Positions 41,901-51,100 of a stretch of DNA of 64,000 nt are shown here, in pieces. A program made the position numbers and the translations under genes. The first letter of the stretch is position 1. Every line of letters begins with the position of its first letter. A model generated the notes under the pieces. The model was not told the origin of the DNA, searched no databases, and saw only the letters and a program-made list of their open reading frames with translations. Source of the DNA: UBA6168 sp964442355 (GTDB lineage Bacteria; Bacteroidota; Bacteroidia; Chitinophagales; Saprospiraceae); contig CAYTZS010000004.1 in assembly GCA_964442355.1 (NCBI GenBank), positions 1 through 64,000 on the forward strand, in the 5' to 3' direction.

Positions 41901-42135
41901 GCGCCTCCGACCCAAATTGATGACGGTTTCAGTGTCGCTTTTCGGTCTCATCCCCATCCTTTGGGCGACGGGTGTCGGCAGCGACATGATGTTGCCCATC
42001 ACGATTCCGCTCATCGGCGGTACGATTTCATCCACCATCTATGTGCTGCTTGTCACGCCCGTTGTTTTTGAAATGACGAAGGAGCGGGAATTGCGGCGGC
42101 AGGGAAAAATTGAAGTGTATGATGTGCAGGAGTAA
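38980..42135 (+). CDS. cusA: Copper/silver efflux RND pump CusA
   Basis: A full-length heavy-metal-efflux RND permease, 1051 residues. It shows the N-terminal helix (NRLLVLMAAAGLFAWGIFSV), the proton-relay helix-4 motif GVVVDDGIVMVENAYRH, and the CusA-type periplasmic motif MLSTGIRTDVGLKVYG, associated with monovalent copper and silver. Twelve membrane helices and two periplasmic loops are of normal size. It overlaps the tolC start by 17 bases (42119), so translation is coupled. The order cusA-tolC-cusB-cusB covers pump, outer-membrane channel and two adaptors and forms one operon. Cu(I)/Ag(I) is the likely substrate. Confidence 0.95.
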   Translation: MVEKLVQISLRNRLLVLMAAAGLFAWGIFSVRNNPIDAIPDLSENQVIVFTEWMGRSPQLIEDQVTYPLVSNLQGIPKVKNIRGSSMFGMSFVYVIFEDNTDIYWARTRVLERLNFAQRLLPEGATPSLGPDGTGVGHIFWYHLDAPGMDLGEQRALQDWYVKFALQTVPGVSEVASFGGFGKQYQVNIDPYKLNYYNVPLMDVLNAIRSNNNDVGGRKFEMSDMAYIVRGLGYLKKTEDIENIPVGNYGSVPVRVRDVANVQMGGDLRLGIFDMDGKGEVVGGIVVMRYGENADNVIKAVKKKMAEVEKGLPPNVKFKVSYDRSELIEAAIESVKGTLTEEMIAVSIVVLLFLFHWRSALIILIQLPISVAVGFILLEAFGLSSNIMSLTGIALAIGVVVDDGIVMVENAYRHLAEATWAKTFAERLTVIEKACKQVGPGVFFSTIVTIASFLPVFLLTGMEGKLFSPLAWTKTFILLVDAFLAITLTPVLIALILKGKLKPESANPITRFLEKLYTPVLKLCLRWRKTTLAVMLIALAVSVPMMMRLGTEFMPPLDEGSLLFMPVTLPDVSNSEVKRLLQVQDKLIASVPEVSHVLGKAGRANTATDNSPISMIETIILLKPKNEWRAGLSKNDIINELNGKLQIPGVVNGWTQPIINRINMLSTGIRTDVGLKVYGQNLDTIYSVAQVLKKELEGIEGVKDLYVEPITGGKYIDIVVKREEIGRYGLSVDDVNMLVESALGGMVLTTTVEGRQRFTVNARFAQDFRNNLDALRRLQVQTARYGPIPLEAVADVRISEGPPMINSENAMLRGTVLFNVRERDLGGTVQEAQQKLDAAVKQLPKGYYIEWSGQWENQIRASQTLKLILPIVLLIIFFVLYMTYHSVKEALITMITVPFALIGGVYMVYFYGANLSVAVAVGFIALFGMAIETAMLMTIYLNEAMQRLVEEKGNTRESITNADIRDWVIWGAAKRLRPKLMTVSVSLFGLIPILWATGVGSDMMLPITIPLIGGTISSTIYVLLVTPVVFEMTKERELRRQGKIEVYDVQE

Positions 42136-43387
42136 TTTTTTGAGGATAAAAATTGGAGTGGTGGCAGTGGGCTTTTTGTTCCAAAAAAGCCCTGCACAAC
42201 AGTTGCTCCCGCTCGACACGATCCTGAACCGCATCGAGCGTGGCCACCCCGCCCTGAAAGCCCCCGATGCCCGCATCCAGGAACTCGACACCTATGCCAA
42301 GGGAACGGTGACGCTGCCTCCGCCCCGAGTCAGCAGCGGCTTATGGATGACGCCCTACAACCCGAAAAGGTGGAGCCAAAGCGGTGCGCATGGCGATGGC
42401 ATGGGCAGCTTCATGGTATCGGGCGAGCAGATGCTGCCCAACCGCAAAATGCAGGAAGCTGAGGGGCGCTACATGGCGTCCATGTCGGCGATGCAGGGGG
42501 CAGAAAAGGGCGTGATGCGGAACATGCTGTTTGCCGAAGCAAAAAGCGCCTACTTCAACTGGCTGGTGCTGAAACGCAAAACCGCCGTGCTGGACGAGAG
42601 CAAGAACCTTCTCCGCCTGATGATTGAGAGTGCCAAGCAGCGCTACCAGTTCAACCGGGAAAAGCTCGGCAGCATCTACAAGGCCGAAGCGGAACTCGCC
42701 GACCTCGACCGGATGCAGGCGATGTACGCCGGGGAAATCCGGCAGCAGAAGACAATGCTCGAAGCCTTGATGCAGTTCCCACAGGAGGTAGATTTCGACG
42801 TGGACACCATCTGGCAAATGCCAACGCTGCCCAGTTTGCCCGACACCGCCCTCGTCGCTGCCCGCAGCGACATTCGGGTAGTGGAAGCCAACCTGCGTAC
42901 TGCCCGGCTCGAACAGGAGTTCAACCGTTCCAAGCTAAAGCCGGAGTTTGGCGTCCGCTACGACCACATGTTTGCATTTGGCGGGCAGCCGTGGCAGTTC
43001 TCGCTCATGGGCATGATGACCGTGCCAATTGCGCCTTGGGCGAACAAAGACATCAAGACCCGCATCGAGGGCATTGACTTCCGGCTGGCAGCGTTTGAGT
43101 GGGAAAAAGCCGCCATTGCCAACGCCGTGCGGGGCGCAGCAGCCGACCGCCTCGTGATGATGCAAACCCTGCAAAACCAAATCGAACGTTATGAAAACGA
43201 CATCGTGCCCAACCAGCGCAAGCGTTTCCAAAGCACCCTGCTCGCCTACGAGCAGAACACCGACGAACTGTTCATGGCACTCGATGCCTGGCTCGAACTG
43301 AAAATGAGCCGCCTTGCGCAACTCGACCTTCTCCAACAACTGCTTCAAGCCAAAAACGCTTATGAAAAAGAACTGGAAATACGGTAA
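42119..43387 (+). CDS. TolC-family outer-membrane efflux channel (CusC role)
   Basis: A 422-residue outer-membrane factor. After a short basic N-terminus and a hydrophobic signal segment (LRIKIGVVAVGFLFQKSPAQ), it shows the TolC-type periodic coiled coils: ILNRIERGHPALKAPDARIQ, then AEAELADLDRMQAMYAGEIR. A His/Met-rich sequence (GAHGDGMGSFMVSGEQMLPN) near the middle of the first repeat may line a copper path. Two tandem ATG codons are possible starts (42119, 42122), both inside the end of cusA. The next gene, a CusB-like adaptor, starts before this one ends (43362), so the operon is tightly packed. Confidence 0.88.
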   Translation: MMCRSNFLRIKIGVVAVGFLFQKSPAQQLLPLDTILNRIERGHPALKAPDARIQELDTYAKGTVTLPPPRVSSGLWMTPYNPKRWSQSGAHGDGMGSFMVSGEQMLPNRKMQEAEGRYMASMSAMQGAEKGVMRNMLFAEAKSAYFNWLVLKRKTAVLDESKNLLRLMIESAKQRYQFNREKLGSIYKAEAELADLDRMQAMYAGEIRQQKTMLEALMQFPQEVDFDVDTIWQMPTLPSLPDTALVAARSDIRVVEANLRTARLEQEFNRSKLKPEFGVRYDHMFAFGGQPWQFSLMGMMTVPIAPWANKDIKTRIEGIDFRLAAFEWEKAAIANAVRGAAADRLVMMQTLQNQIERYENDIVPNQRKRFQSTLLAYEQNTDELFMALDAWLELKMSRLAQLDLLQQLLQAKNAYEKELEIR

Positions 43388-44813
43388 TATCTTCGGATTG
43401 CTTGCCTTGCTGCTGCTCTTTTTTGCAGCCTGCAATAACGGTTCAGCCGACCACTCGCAGCATGGCGGGAAAGCCGCCGCCTACCAGTGCCCCATGAAGT
43501 GCGAGGGCGACAAGACCTACCCCCAGCCCGGCTCCTGCCCGGTCTGCAAAATGGACTTGAAGCCCGTCGAGATGCCCGCCGGACACGACCACTCCGCCAT
43601 GCAGCACGACACGGCGGCGGTGGTTTACACCTGCCCTATGCACCCCGAAATCGTGCGGGACGAACCGGGAACTTGCCCGATTTGCAAAATGGACTTGGTA
43701 AAAAAGGAGACTTCCGCATCCAGCGACAATGACCACGGCAGCCACGCAGCCCCATCTGCCGACCTCGACTTTTTGTTGAAACCGACCTACGAGTACGTTT
43801 TGACCTCAGTAAAAACCGCCCGACCGGAACGGAAAACGCTCGCTGCCAGCATCGAAGCGCCGGGCTACCTCGCCTACGATGCCCGAAAGGTGCAGGCGAT
43901 ATCGGCACGGTTCGGCGGGCGCATCGAGCGGCTGTACGTCAAGTACCTGTACCAGCCCGTGCGGAAGGGGCAGCGCATCCTCGACATTTACAGCCCGGAG
44001 ATCGCTACGGCGCAGCAGGAATTGATTTTCCTGCTGGAAAACGACGCTGACAACAAGGCATTGATTGAAAATGCCCGCCGCCGCCTGTCGCTGCTCGGCA
44101 TGACGGCGGCACAAATCGGCGAGGTGGAAAAGACCAGGAAGCCTTCGCTGTCGCTGCCTGTTTTCAGCCCCTACGACGGGCTGGTTTTTGAAAAAGCCAT
44201 GCCTGCCCTGGCATTGCCCGGTTCGGAAATGGGGGAAGGCATGGAAAATGGCGGCGGCGCAGCCTTGCCCACTTCCCTTGCCGCCGATGGCGAGCTTTCC
44301 CTGCGGGAAGGGATGTACGTGCAAAAAGGGCAGCGGCTGTTCAGCCTGCAAAGCCTATCCACCGTCTGGGCGGTGCTCGAATTTTACCCGTCAGACGTGG
44401 CGCTGGTCAAGGTGGGGCAGCCCGTGAGCGTCCGCATCGAGCCGTTCGACCAGCAGTTTTCAGGAAAAGTCAATTACATCGAGCCGCAGTTCGGGACGGG
44501 CGGCAAGAACATCCGGGCGAGGGTCTATCTCGACAATCCGGGCGGCAAGTTGAAGCCGGGGGCATTGCTGAAAGCGACCGTGCAGGCGAGCGGGCGTTCC
44601 GCCATTTGGATTCCAAAGACCGCTGCCCTCGACCTCGGCAGGCAACGGGTGGTGTTTTTGAAAAAAGACGGCGTTTTTCAAAGCAAAAAAATTGAGGTAG
44701 GCAGCATGTCCGGCGGTTGGCTGGAGGTGCGGTCGGGCATCTCGGAAAACGACGAGATTGCCGCCGATGCACAGTTCCTCATGGACAGCGAGAGTTTTGT
44801 GAAATCAAATTGA
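43362..44813 (+). CDS. cusB: CusB-like adaptor with two N-terminal metal-binding domains
   Basis: A 483-residue membrane-fusion lipoprotein (lipobox FFAAC, ending at residue 24). Two heavy-metal-binding domains come first: residues 41-66 (YQCPMKCEGDKTY..CPVCKMDL) and 89-112 (YTCPMHPEIVRDE..CPICKMDL). The HlyD-like adaptor body follows (~145-480): GGRIERLYVKYLYQPVRKGQ, YSPEIATAQQELIF and the beta-barrel TVWAVLEFYPSDVALVKVGQ. It should link CusA to its TolC partner and may also pick up copper. Methionine-rich stretches (PALALPGSEMGEGMEN) fit the CusB copper-donor idea. It overlaps tolC and is followed six bases later by a second adaptor. Confidence 0.92.
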   Translation: MKKNWKYGNIFGLLALLLLFFAACNNGSADHSQHGGKAAAYQCPMKCEGDKTYPQPGSCPVCKMDLKPVEMPAGHDHSAMQHDTAAVVYTCPMHPEIVRDEPGTCPICKMDLVKKETSASSDNDHGSHAAPSADLDFLLKPTYEYVLTSVKTARPERKTLAASIEAPGYLAYDARKVQAISARFGGRIERLYVKYLYQPVRKGQRILDIYSPEIATAQQELIFLLENDADNKALIENARRRLSLLGMTAAQIGEVEKTRKPSLSLPVFSPYDGLVFEKAMPALALPGSEMGEGMENGGGAALPTSLAADGELSLREGMYVQKGQRLFSLQSLSTVWAVLEFYPSDVALVKVGQPVSVRIEPFDQQFSGKVNYIEPQFGTGGKNIRARVYLDNPGGKLKPGALLKATVQASGRSAIWIPKTAALDLGRQRVVFLKKDGVFQSKKIEVGSMSGGWLEVRSGISENDEIAADAQFLMDSESFVKSN

Positions 44814-44819
44814 TTGAAA

Positions 44820-46046
44820 ATGAGCTATTTAATAAAAAATGTTGCCTTGACTGTCTTGCTGCTGACGGCTGCTGCTTGCAATGAAAGCCCCCCCGAAGCT
44901 GTGCCGGAAAACGTCTATTACACCTGCTCGATGGACCCGCAGGTGATGGAGAAAAAGCCGGGCACTTGTCCGATTTGCAAGATGGACCTGGTGCGGGTGG
45001 AAGTTGACCCGAACCAGAAAGCAGGCGAGTTGAAGTTGAGCGAGCAGCAAATCCAGTTGGCGAACATCCAGACGGACACCGTGCGGCTGCGACCGCTCGG
45101 CGAGGAAATCACCCTTTCGGCTACGCTGAAGGAAAACCAGAACCTCGTGAACGTGGTCACGTCGAGGATTGCGGGAAGGGTCGAGCGGCTTTTCGTGCGA
45201 AACATTGGCGAACCCGTGCGGGCGGGACAAGCGGTTTTTGAACTGTACAGCGAGGAACTTGCCGCTGCCCAGCAGGATTACCTGTTGGCATTGCAGAGCA
45301 AAAAACGTTACGCCGACACCGAGCCGAACTTTGCCCGCATTGCCGACGCCGCCCGCAACAAACTCTTGCTATGGGGAATGGCCGAGCGCCAAATCGCCGA
45401 CCTCGAACTAAACGGCAAGCCCGGCAACACCCTCACTTTTTACAGCAAATACAGCGGCATCGCCACGGAGGTCAGCGTCGCCGAGGGCGATTACGTGGCG
45501 GAAGGCTCGCCCGTGCTGCGCCTTGCCAACCTGGGCACACTTTGGGCAGAGGCACAGCTTTACGTCAGCGACCTGCCGTTTTTGGCCAAGACCGGGGAGG
45601 CGTTGGTGGAAATCCCTTCTATCTCCGACCAGAAGCTGCGGGGCGTGGTCAGTTTCGTGAACCCCTCGCTCGAAGCCTCCTCCAAAATCGTGATGGTTCG
45701 GGTGGAAATCCCCAACCCAAACGGCGACTACCAGCCGGGGATGCAGGCTTGGATGACATTGAAGGGCAAGGTCAGGAACGCCATCGCCGTACCGACCAAT
45801 GCACTCATACAGGGGAAAAACGGAGCTACGGTTTGGCTTAAAAATGCCAGCGGCGCTTTTGAAAGCCGCATGGTGACGATGGGCAAGACCAACCGGGATT
45901 TCACGGAAATCACCGAAGGCTTGCAGGCTGGCGAGGTGGTCGTTGTTTCGGGGGCATACCTGCTGCACAGCGAGCTGGTGTTCAAAAAAGGAGCGAACCC
46001 GATGGCGGGGCATGATATGGGAGGCGGTGAGCATGGGGGGCATTGA
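44820..46046 (+). CDS. cusB: Second CusB-like adaptor with one metal-binding domain
   Basis: A 408-residue lipoprotein adaptor (lipobox TAAAC, ending at residue 20) starting six bases after the first. One heavy-metal-binding domain is present at residues 34-57 (YTCSMDPQVME..CPICKMDLV). The HlyD-like body is conserved (AGRVERLFVRNIGEPVRAGQ, TLWAEAQLYVSDLPFLAKTG), and a His/Gly tail (GHDMGGGEHGGH) could bind metal. Two adaptors in one cus operon suggest that they form a mixed ring on the pump or that each serves at a different step. A TTG start at 44814 is possible, but ATG 44820 is preferred. Confidence 0.92.
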   Translation: MSYLIKNVALTVLLLTAAACNESPPEAVPENVYYTCSMDPQVMEKKPGTCPICKMDLVRVEVDPNQKAGELKLSEQQIQLANIQTDTVRLRPLGEEITLSATLKENQNLVNVVTSRIAGRVERLFVRNIGEPVRAGQAVFELYSEELAAAQQDYLLALQSKKRYADTEPNFARIADAARNKLLLWGMAERQIADLELNGKPGNTLTFYSKYSGIATEVSVAEGDYVAEGSPVLRLANLGTLWAEAQLYVSDLPFLAKTGEALVEIPSISDQKLRGVVSFVNPSLEASSKIVMVRVEIPNPNGDYQPGMQAWMTLKGKVRNAIAVPTNALIQGKNGATVWLKNASGAFESRMVTMGKTNRDFTEITEGLQAGEVVVVSGAYLLHSELVFKKGANPMAGHDMGGGEHGGH

Positions 46047-46127
46047 TTTAGAAGAAGTACCTCCAATTAAAACTGGCAACCATATTGATATAAAACAGAT
46101 AGCCACAATGAACTACTTTTGTGCTTG

Positions 46128-46532
46128 ATGAAAAAATTCCTGCCCATATTCCTTGCCTTCCTGATGCTGGCGACGAGTTCGCCTACCGGACAGGGCATCA
46201 GCACGGTGATGAAGCTGGGCGGGTTTGTTCACCATTTCATCCACCACATCACCTGCCACGGCGACAAAATTGGCTTGGGTGACTTCGTGGCCCTGCACTA
46301 TTCCGACCACGGACACCACGAGGAAGACCACCAAGAACACGGAAACCTGCCTTTCAGCCACGATCACGACCAGCAGGGCATTGCCACACATGGCTTTTGG
46401 TTGGTTTCACAACAGTATGAAACGCTTGCTTTTTGCAAAAGAGATATTTTCTCCAATCCGCTGATTTTCCACTCGCAGCAATTTCATTCCTCCGCCTACT
46501 CGGGCGACATCTGGCAGCCACCAAGGGCATAA
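46128..46532 (+). CDS. His-rich exported protein
   Basis: A 134-residue protein with an N-terminal hydrophobic segment (KKFLPIFLAFLMLATSSPTG) and a very His-rich middle: VHHFIHHITCHGDK, then HYSDHGHHEEDHQEHG and FSHDHDQQG, with ten or more histidines in ~45 residues. Its C-terminal WQPPRA resembles the PP-ending tails of small secreted proteins next to heavy-metal pumps. It probably buffers or delivers copper in the periplasm. An alternative TTG start at 46119 is in frame. It lies between the cus operon and the next efflux set. Confidence 0.7.
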   Translation: MKKFLPIFLAFLMLATSSPTGQGISTVMKLGGFVHHFIHHITCHGDKIGLGDFVALHYSDHGHHEEDHQEHGNLPFSHDHDQQGIATHGFWLVSQQYETLAFCKRDIFSNPLIFHSQQFHSSAYSGDIWQPPRA

Positions 46533-46632
46533 CCGCCTGCCAGCCCTTTTATAAGTTTCCCTTTTTCAAGATACTTCCCAGCATTGCCACGCGCCATGCC
46601 GGGCAGCATCCATTCATTCAATTTCAACAACA

Positions 46633-48171
46633 ATGAAAAATATCATGCTGCCATTGGCAGCTCTTTTGTGCTTCCTGTTTGGCTGCACCCACTCGCATGA
46701 TGCCGATAGTGACCATGCCCACGACGCTGCGGGCAACCACATCACGCCCGCCGAACCTTCTTTGGAAGCCCTCGCTTTCACGCTTTACACCGACAAAACC
46801 GAGCTTTTCGTGGAGTTCAAGCCACTTGTCGTGGGGCAGGAGAGCCGTTTTGCCGCACACTTCACGGCGCTCGGCGACCTGTTCAAGGCCGTCGGCGAGG
46901 GCAGCGTGACCCTCTCTTTGAAAAAAGGGGAGGCCACGGGACAGTCCATCACCGCCGACAAGCCCGAAGTGCCGGGCATCTTCCGCCTCCGCATGACGCC
47001 CAAGCAGGCGGGGGTTTACAGCCTCGTATTCGACATCAAAACGCCAGCCTACACCGACCAAATCACCATCCCCGATGTGGAGGTTTATGCCGACGAAAAA
47101 ACGGCGATTGTTAAACAAGCTCCCGAGGAAGGCGGTGGCAGCGACATCTCCTACCTGAAGGAGCAGGCTTGGAAGGTCGAGTTTGCTAATGCCCCGGCAA
47201 GGGTGCAGCCCTTCGCCGAGGTGGTGCGCACGAGCGGGCAAATCCTCGCCGCCCCCGGTGACGAGGCGGTGCTGACGGCCCAAGTCAGCGGCATCGTTTC
47301 CTTTTCGCTCAACAGCATGGTGGTGGGCAGCCCCGTGGCTGCTGGGGCAAGGCTTTTCACCGTGAAAAGCAACGAGGTGGTACAGAGCAACCTCGGCTCA
47401 GCGGTCAAACAGGCGGAAAACGATGTGGCGACCGCCCAAAAGCAATACGACCGGGCGAGCGAACTGGTCAAGGACAAAATCATTTCCGAAAAGGAATTTC
47501 TGGAGGCAAAGCTCCGCCTCGAAAATGCCCAGGCACAACTAAAGAATGTTTCCGTTTCCAGCAGTTTCAATAAAAACAGGCAAAGCGTGGCTGCGCCGAT
47601 TGGCGGTTTTTTGAAAAACGTGCTGGTCGAAAACGGCGCATTCGTCAACGCGGGGCAATCGCTGGCAACCGTCTCGAAAAGCAGGCGGCTGTTGTTGCGG
47701 GCGGATGTTTCCCAGAAATACTTCCCGAAGCTCGCCATGTTCACCGCCGCCAATTTCAAGACCGCCGACGGGCAGGTTTTCAGCACGAAGAACCTGAACG
47801 GGCGGGTCGCTTCCACGGGCAAATCCGCTGCTGCGGGTTCGCCCTTCCTGCCCATCCATTTTGAAATTGACAACGTGGGCAACTTCGTCCCCGGCTCGGT
47901 GGTCGAGGTGTTCTTGCAGTCTGGCACGACGCCCTCGCTGGTACTGCCGACCTCGGCCCTGGTGGAGGAGCAGGGTATTTTTTATGCCTATGTCCAAACC
48001 GAGGGTGAGTCCTTCCAAAAGCGGGAACTCAAAATCGGCGCAACGGACGGGCTGAACGTGCAGGTGCTTTCGGGCATCGCCGAGGGCGAGCGGGTCGTGA
48101 CCAAGGGGGCTTTTCAAATCAAACTTTCCACCGCTTCCGGCACCATGCCTGCGCATGGCCACGAGCATTAA
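46633..48171 (+). CDS. RND efflux adaptor (CzcB-like), long form
   Basis: A 512-residue lipoprotein adaptor (lipobox LFGC, ending at residue 18; His-rich start THSHDADSDHAHDAAGNH). Residues ~45-155 are an extra beta-domain (ALAFTLYTDKTELFVEFKPL, AGVYSLVFDIKTPAYTDQIT) often seen in Bacteroidota CzcB-type adaptors. The lipoyl/barrel parts follow (SGIVSFSLNSMVVGSPVAAG, coiled coil AENDVATAQKQYDRASELVK), and the C-terminus ends GTMPAHGHEH. It should connect the RND pump encoded 12 bases downstream. The whole unit (adaptor, pump, MFS, TolC) is packed with overlaps and is probably one transcript. Substrates could be Cu, Ag, Zn, Co or Cd; not decidable here. Confidence 0.9.
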   Translation: MKNIMLPLAALLCFLFGCTHSHDADSDHAHDAAGNHITPAEPSLEALAFTLYTDKTELFVEFKPLVVGQESRFAAHFTALGDLFKAVGEGSVTLSLKKGEATGQSITADKPEVPGIFRLRMTPKQAGVYSLVFDIKTPAYTDQITIPDVEVYADEKTAIVKQAPEEGGGSDISYLKEQAWKVEFANAPARVQPFAEVVRTSGQILAAPGDEAVLTAQVSGIVSFSLNSMVVGSPVAAGARLFTVKSNEVVQSNLGSAVKQAENDVATAQKQYDRASELVKDKIISEKEFLEAKLRLENAQAQLKNVSVSSSFNKNRQSVAAPIGGFLKNVLVENGAFVNAGQSLATVSKSRRLLLRADVSQKYFPKLAMFTAANFKTADGQVFSTKNLNGRVASTGKSAAAGSPFLPIHFEIDNVGNFVPGSVVEVFLQSGTTPSLVLPTSALVEEQGIFYAYVQTEGESFQKRELKIGATDGLNVQVLSGIAEGERVVTKGAFQIKLSTASGTMPAHGHEH

Positions 48172-48183
48172 AACCCAAAACCA

Positions 48184-51100
48184 ATGCTCAACAAAATAAT
48201 TCATTTCTCCTTGCAAAACCGCCTGCTCATCGTGGTAGCCTCGGTTTTGCTGGTCGTTTTCGGTTCCTTCGTCGCCACCCGCATGGAGGTGGACGTGTTC
48301 CCCGACCTCACCGCCCCGACCGTCGTGGTGATGACCGAAGCGCATGGCATGGCACCGGAGGAGGTCGAAAAACTCGTCACCTTCCCCATTGAAACGGCGG
48401 TGAACGGGGCGACCAACGTGCGCCGGGTGCGCTCGTCCTCGATGGCGGGCATCAGCATCGTCTGGGTCGAGTTCGAGTGGAACACCGATATTTTCAAGGC
48501 CCGGCAAATCGTCACCGAGCGCACCGCCTCCGTTGCCGCAAGGCTGCCGCAGGGCGTGGGCAACCCGACCCTTGCGCCACAGGCGAGCATCATGGGCGAA
48601 ATCATGCTCATCAGCCTGACCGCCGACTCGACCTCTCAAATGGACTTGCGGACCATCGCCGACTGGACGCTGCGCCCCAACCTTTTGGCGACGGGCGGCG
48701 TGGCGCAGGTCATCGTCATCGGCGGCGAATACAAGCAGTACCAGATATTGGCTTCGCCACAAAAAATGGCTGCCTACGGCGTATCGCTCGACGAACTGCT
48801 GACGGCTTGCGAGGGTGCAAACGGCAACTCGTCGGGCGGATTCATGTCAGAATTTGGCAACGAGTATGTCGTGCGTGGCATGGGCCGGACGAGCGATTTG
48901 GCGGAACTCGGCAAGTCGGTGGTCAAGGCGACGCCGCAGGGAATAGTGAAAATCGAGGACGTGGCGACGCTGCAAATTGGGGCTGCGCCCAAAATCGGCG
49001 ACGGCTCGCTGCGGGGCAAGCCTGCTGTCATCCTGACCGTGCAAAAACAGCCCGCCACCAACACCCTCGCCCTCACCGAGACCATTGACCGCAACATCGC
49101 CGACCTGCAAAAGACGCTACCGCCCGACGTGAAAATCAACACCCGCATCTTCCGGCAAGCGGATTTCATCAACGCCAGCATCAGCAATATCCAAAAGACC
49201 TTGCTCGAAGGCAGCGCATTTGTGGTCATTATCCTGTTCCTGTTTTTGATGAACTGGCGGGCGACAGCGATTTCCCTCGTGGCCATTCCAATCTCGCTCA
49301 TCGTCGCCATTTTGACCCTGAAATGGCTCGGTTTCACCATCAACACCATGTCGCTCGGCGGCATGGCCATCGCCATCGGCGACCTCGTTGACGATGCCAT
49401 CATTGACGTGGAGAACGTGTTCAAGCGGTTGAAACAAAATGCCGTCTTGCCGCCAGAGGAGCGGCGGGGCATTCTGGAGGTCGTTTTCGACGCCAGTTTT
49501 GAAATCCGCACGAGCATCATCAATGCTACTTTCATCATCATCGTGGCGTTCCTGCCGCTGTTTTTCCTGTCCGGTATGGAGGGCAAACTGCTCGCCCCGC
49601 TCGGCATTGCTTTCATCGTGTCGCTGTTCGCCTCGCTGGTAGTGAGCATCACGCTCACACCCGTGCTGTGTAGTTTCCTTTTGACGAACGAAAAATCGCT
49701 GCAAAAGCAGCACGGCGAATCTTGGCTCGTGCAGCGCTTGCAAAGTGGTTATTCCAACATGCTGCGGGGCGTGATGCGGGCAAAAACTGCCGTCATCGCT
49801 GCCGCTGTGGTGCTGGTCGCCGTGGCAATTTTCGGGCTGTCGCAATTGGGGCGCAGCTTTTTGCCAGAGTTCAACGAAGGCTCGCTCGTCATTTCGGCGG
49901 TCAGCTTGCCGGGCATTTCGTTGGAAGAAAGCAACAAAATCGGCACCCGGGTGGAGGAGGAACTACTGAAAGTCCCCGAAATCCAGGTGACCACCCGCCG
50001 CACGGGTCGGGCGGAACTCGACGAACACGCACAGGGCGTGAACTCCGCAGAGATTGATGCGCCATTTGTTTTGGAAAAAAGAACCCGTGCCGAGTTCATG
50101 GCGGAGGTGCGGGAGCGACTTGGCAACGTCTCCGGGGCGAACCTGACCATCGGGCAGCCCATCGGCCACCGGATTGACCACATGCTTTCCGGCACACGGG
50201 CGAACATCGCCATCAAGGTTTTCGGCAGCGACCTGAACCGCCTCTACACCCTCTCGAAGGAAGTGCAGGCAGCCATCACGGGCATCCCCGGCCTCGTGGA
50301 CGTAGGCGTGGAGCAGCAAATCGAAATCCCGCAGGTGCAAATCAAGGCGAGGCGGGAAATGCTCAACCACTACGGCATCCCGGTCGGCAAATTTAACGAG
50401 TTTGTGGACGTGGCGTTTGCGGGGGAAAAAGTATCGGAGGTCTTCGAGGGCAACCAGCGCTTCGACCTCGTGCTGCGCTTCGACGATGCCAACCGGGGCA
50501 AAATCGAGAACATCCGAAACACGATGATTGACGCCGCCAACGGCCAAAAAATCCCCCTCCACTACGTCGCCGATGTGGTAAGCGTTTCAGGCCCGAACAC
50601 CATCAACCGGGAGAACGTCGGGCGCAAGACCGTCGTCTCGGTGAACGTGGCGGGGCGTGACCAAAAGAGCGCCGTCGAGGAAATCCGGCAAAAAGTAGGG
50701 GAAAAGGTGAAGTTGCCAGAAGGCTACCGCATCGAGTACGGCGGGCAGTTTGAGGCGGAAGCAGAAGCCTCCCGAACGCTGGTATTGACCTCGCTGCTCT
50801 CGCTGCTGGTGATTTTCCTGTTGCTTTTTCAGGAGTTCAAAAGCCTGAAAACGACGACCATCATCCTGCTGAACCTGCCGCTGGCCCTGATTGGGGGGGT
50901 GTTCAGCATCTGGGTCACGTCGGGCATCTTGAGCATCCCGGCCATCATCGGATTCATCACCCTTTTTGGTGTGGCCACCCGCAACGGCATCCTGCTCGTG
51001 TCCCGCTACAAAGCCTTGCAGGAAGAAGGTAAGCCGATTTTGGAGGTTATCATGGAAGGCTCGGTTGACCGCCTCTCGCCGATTTTGATGACGGCGCTGA

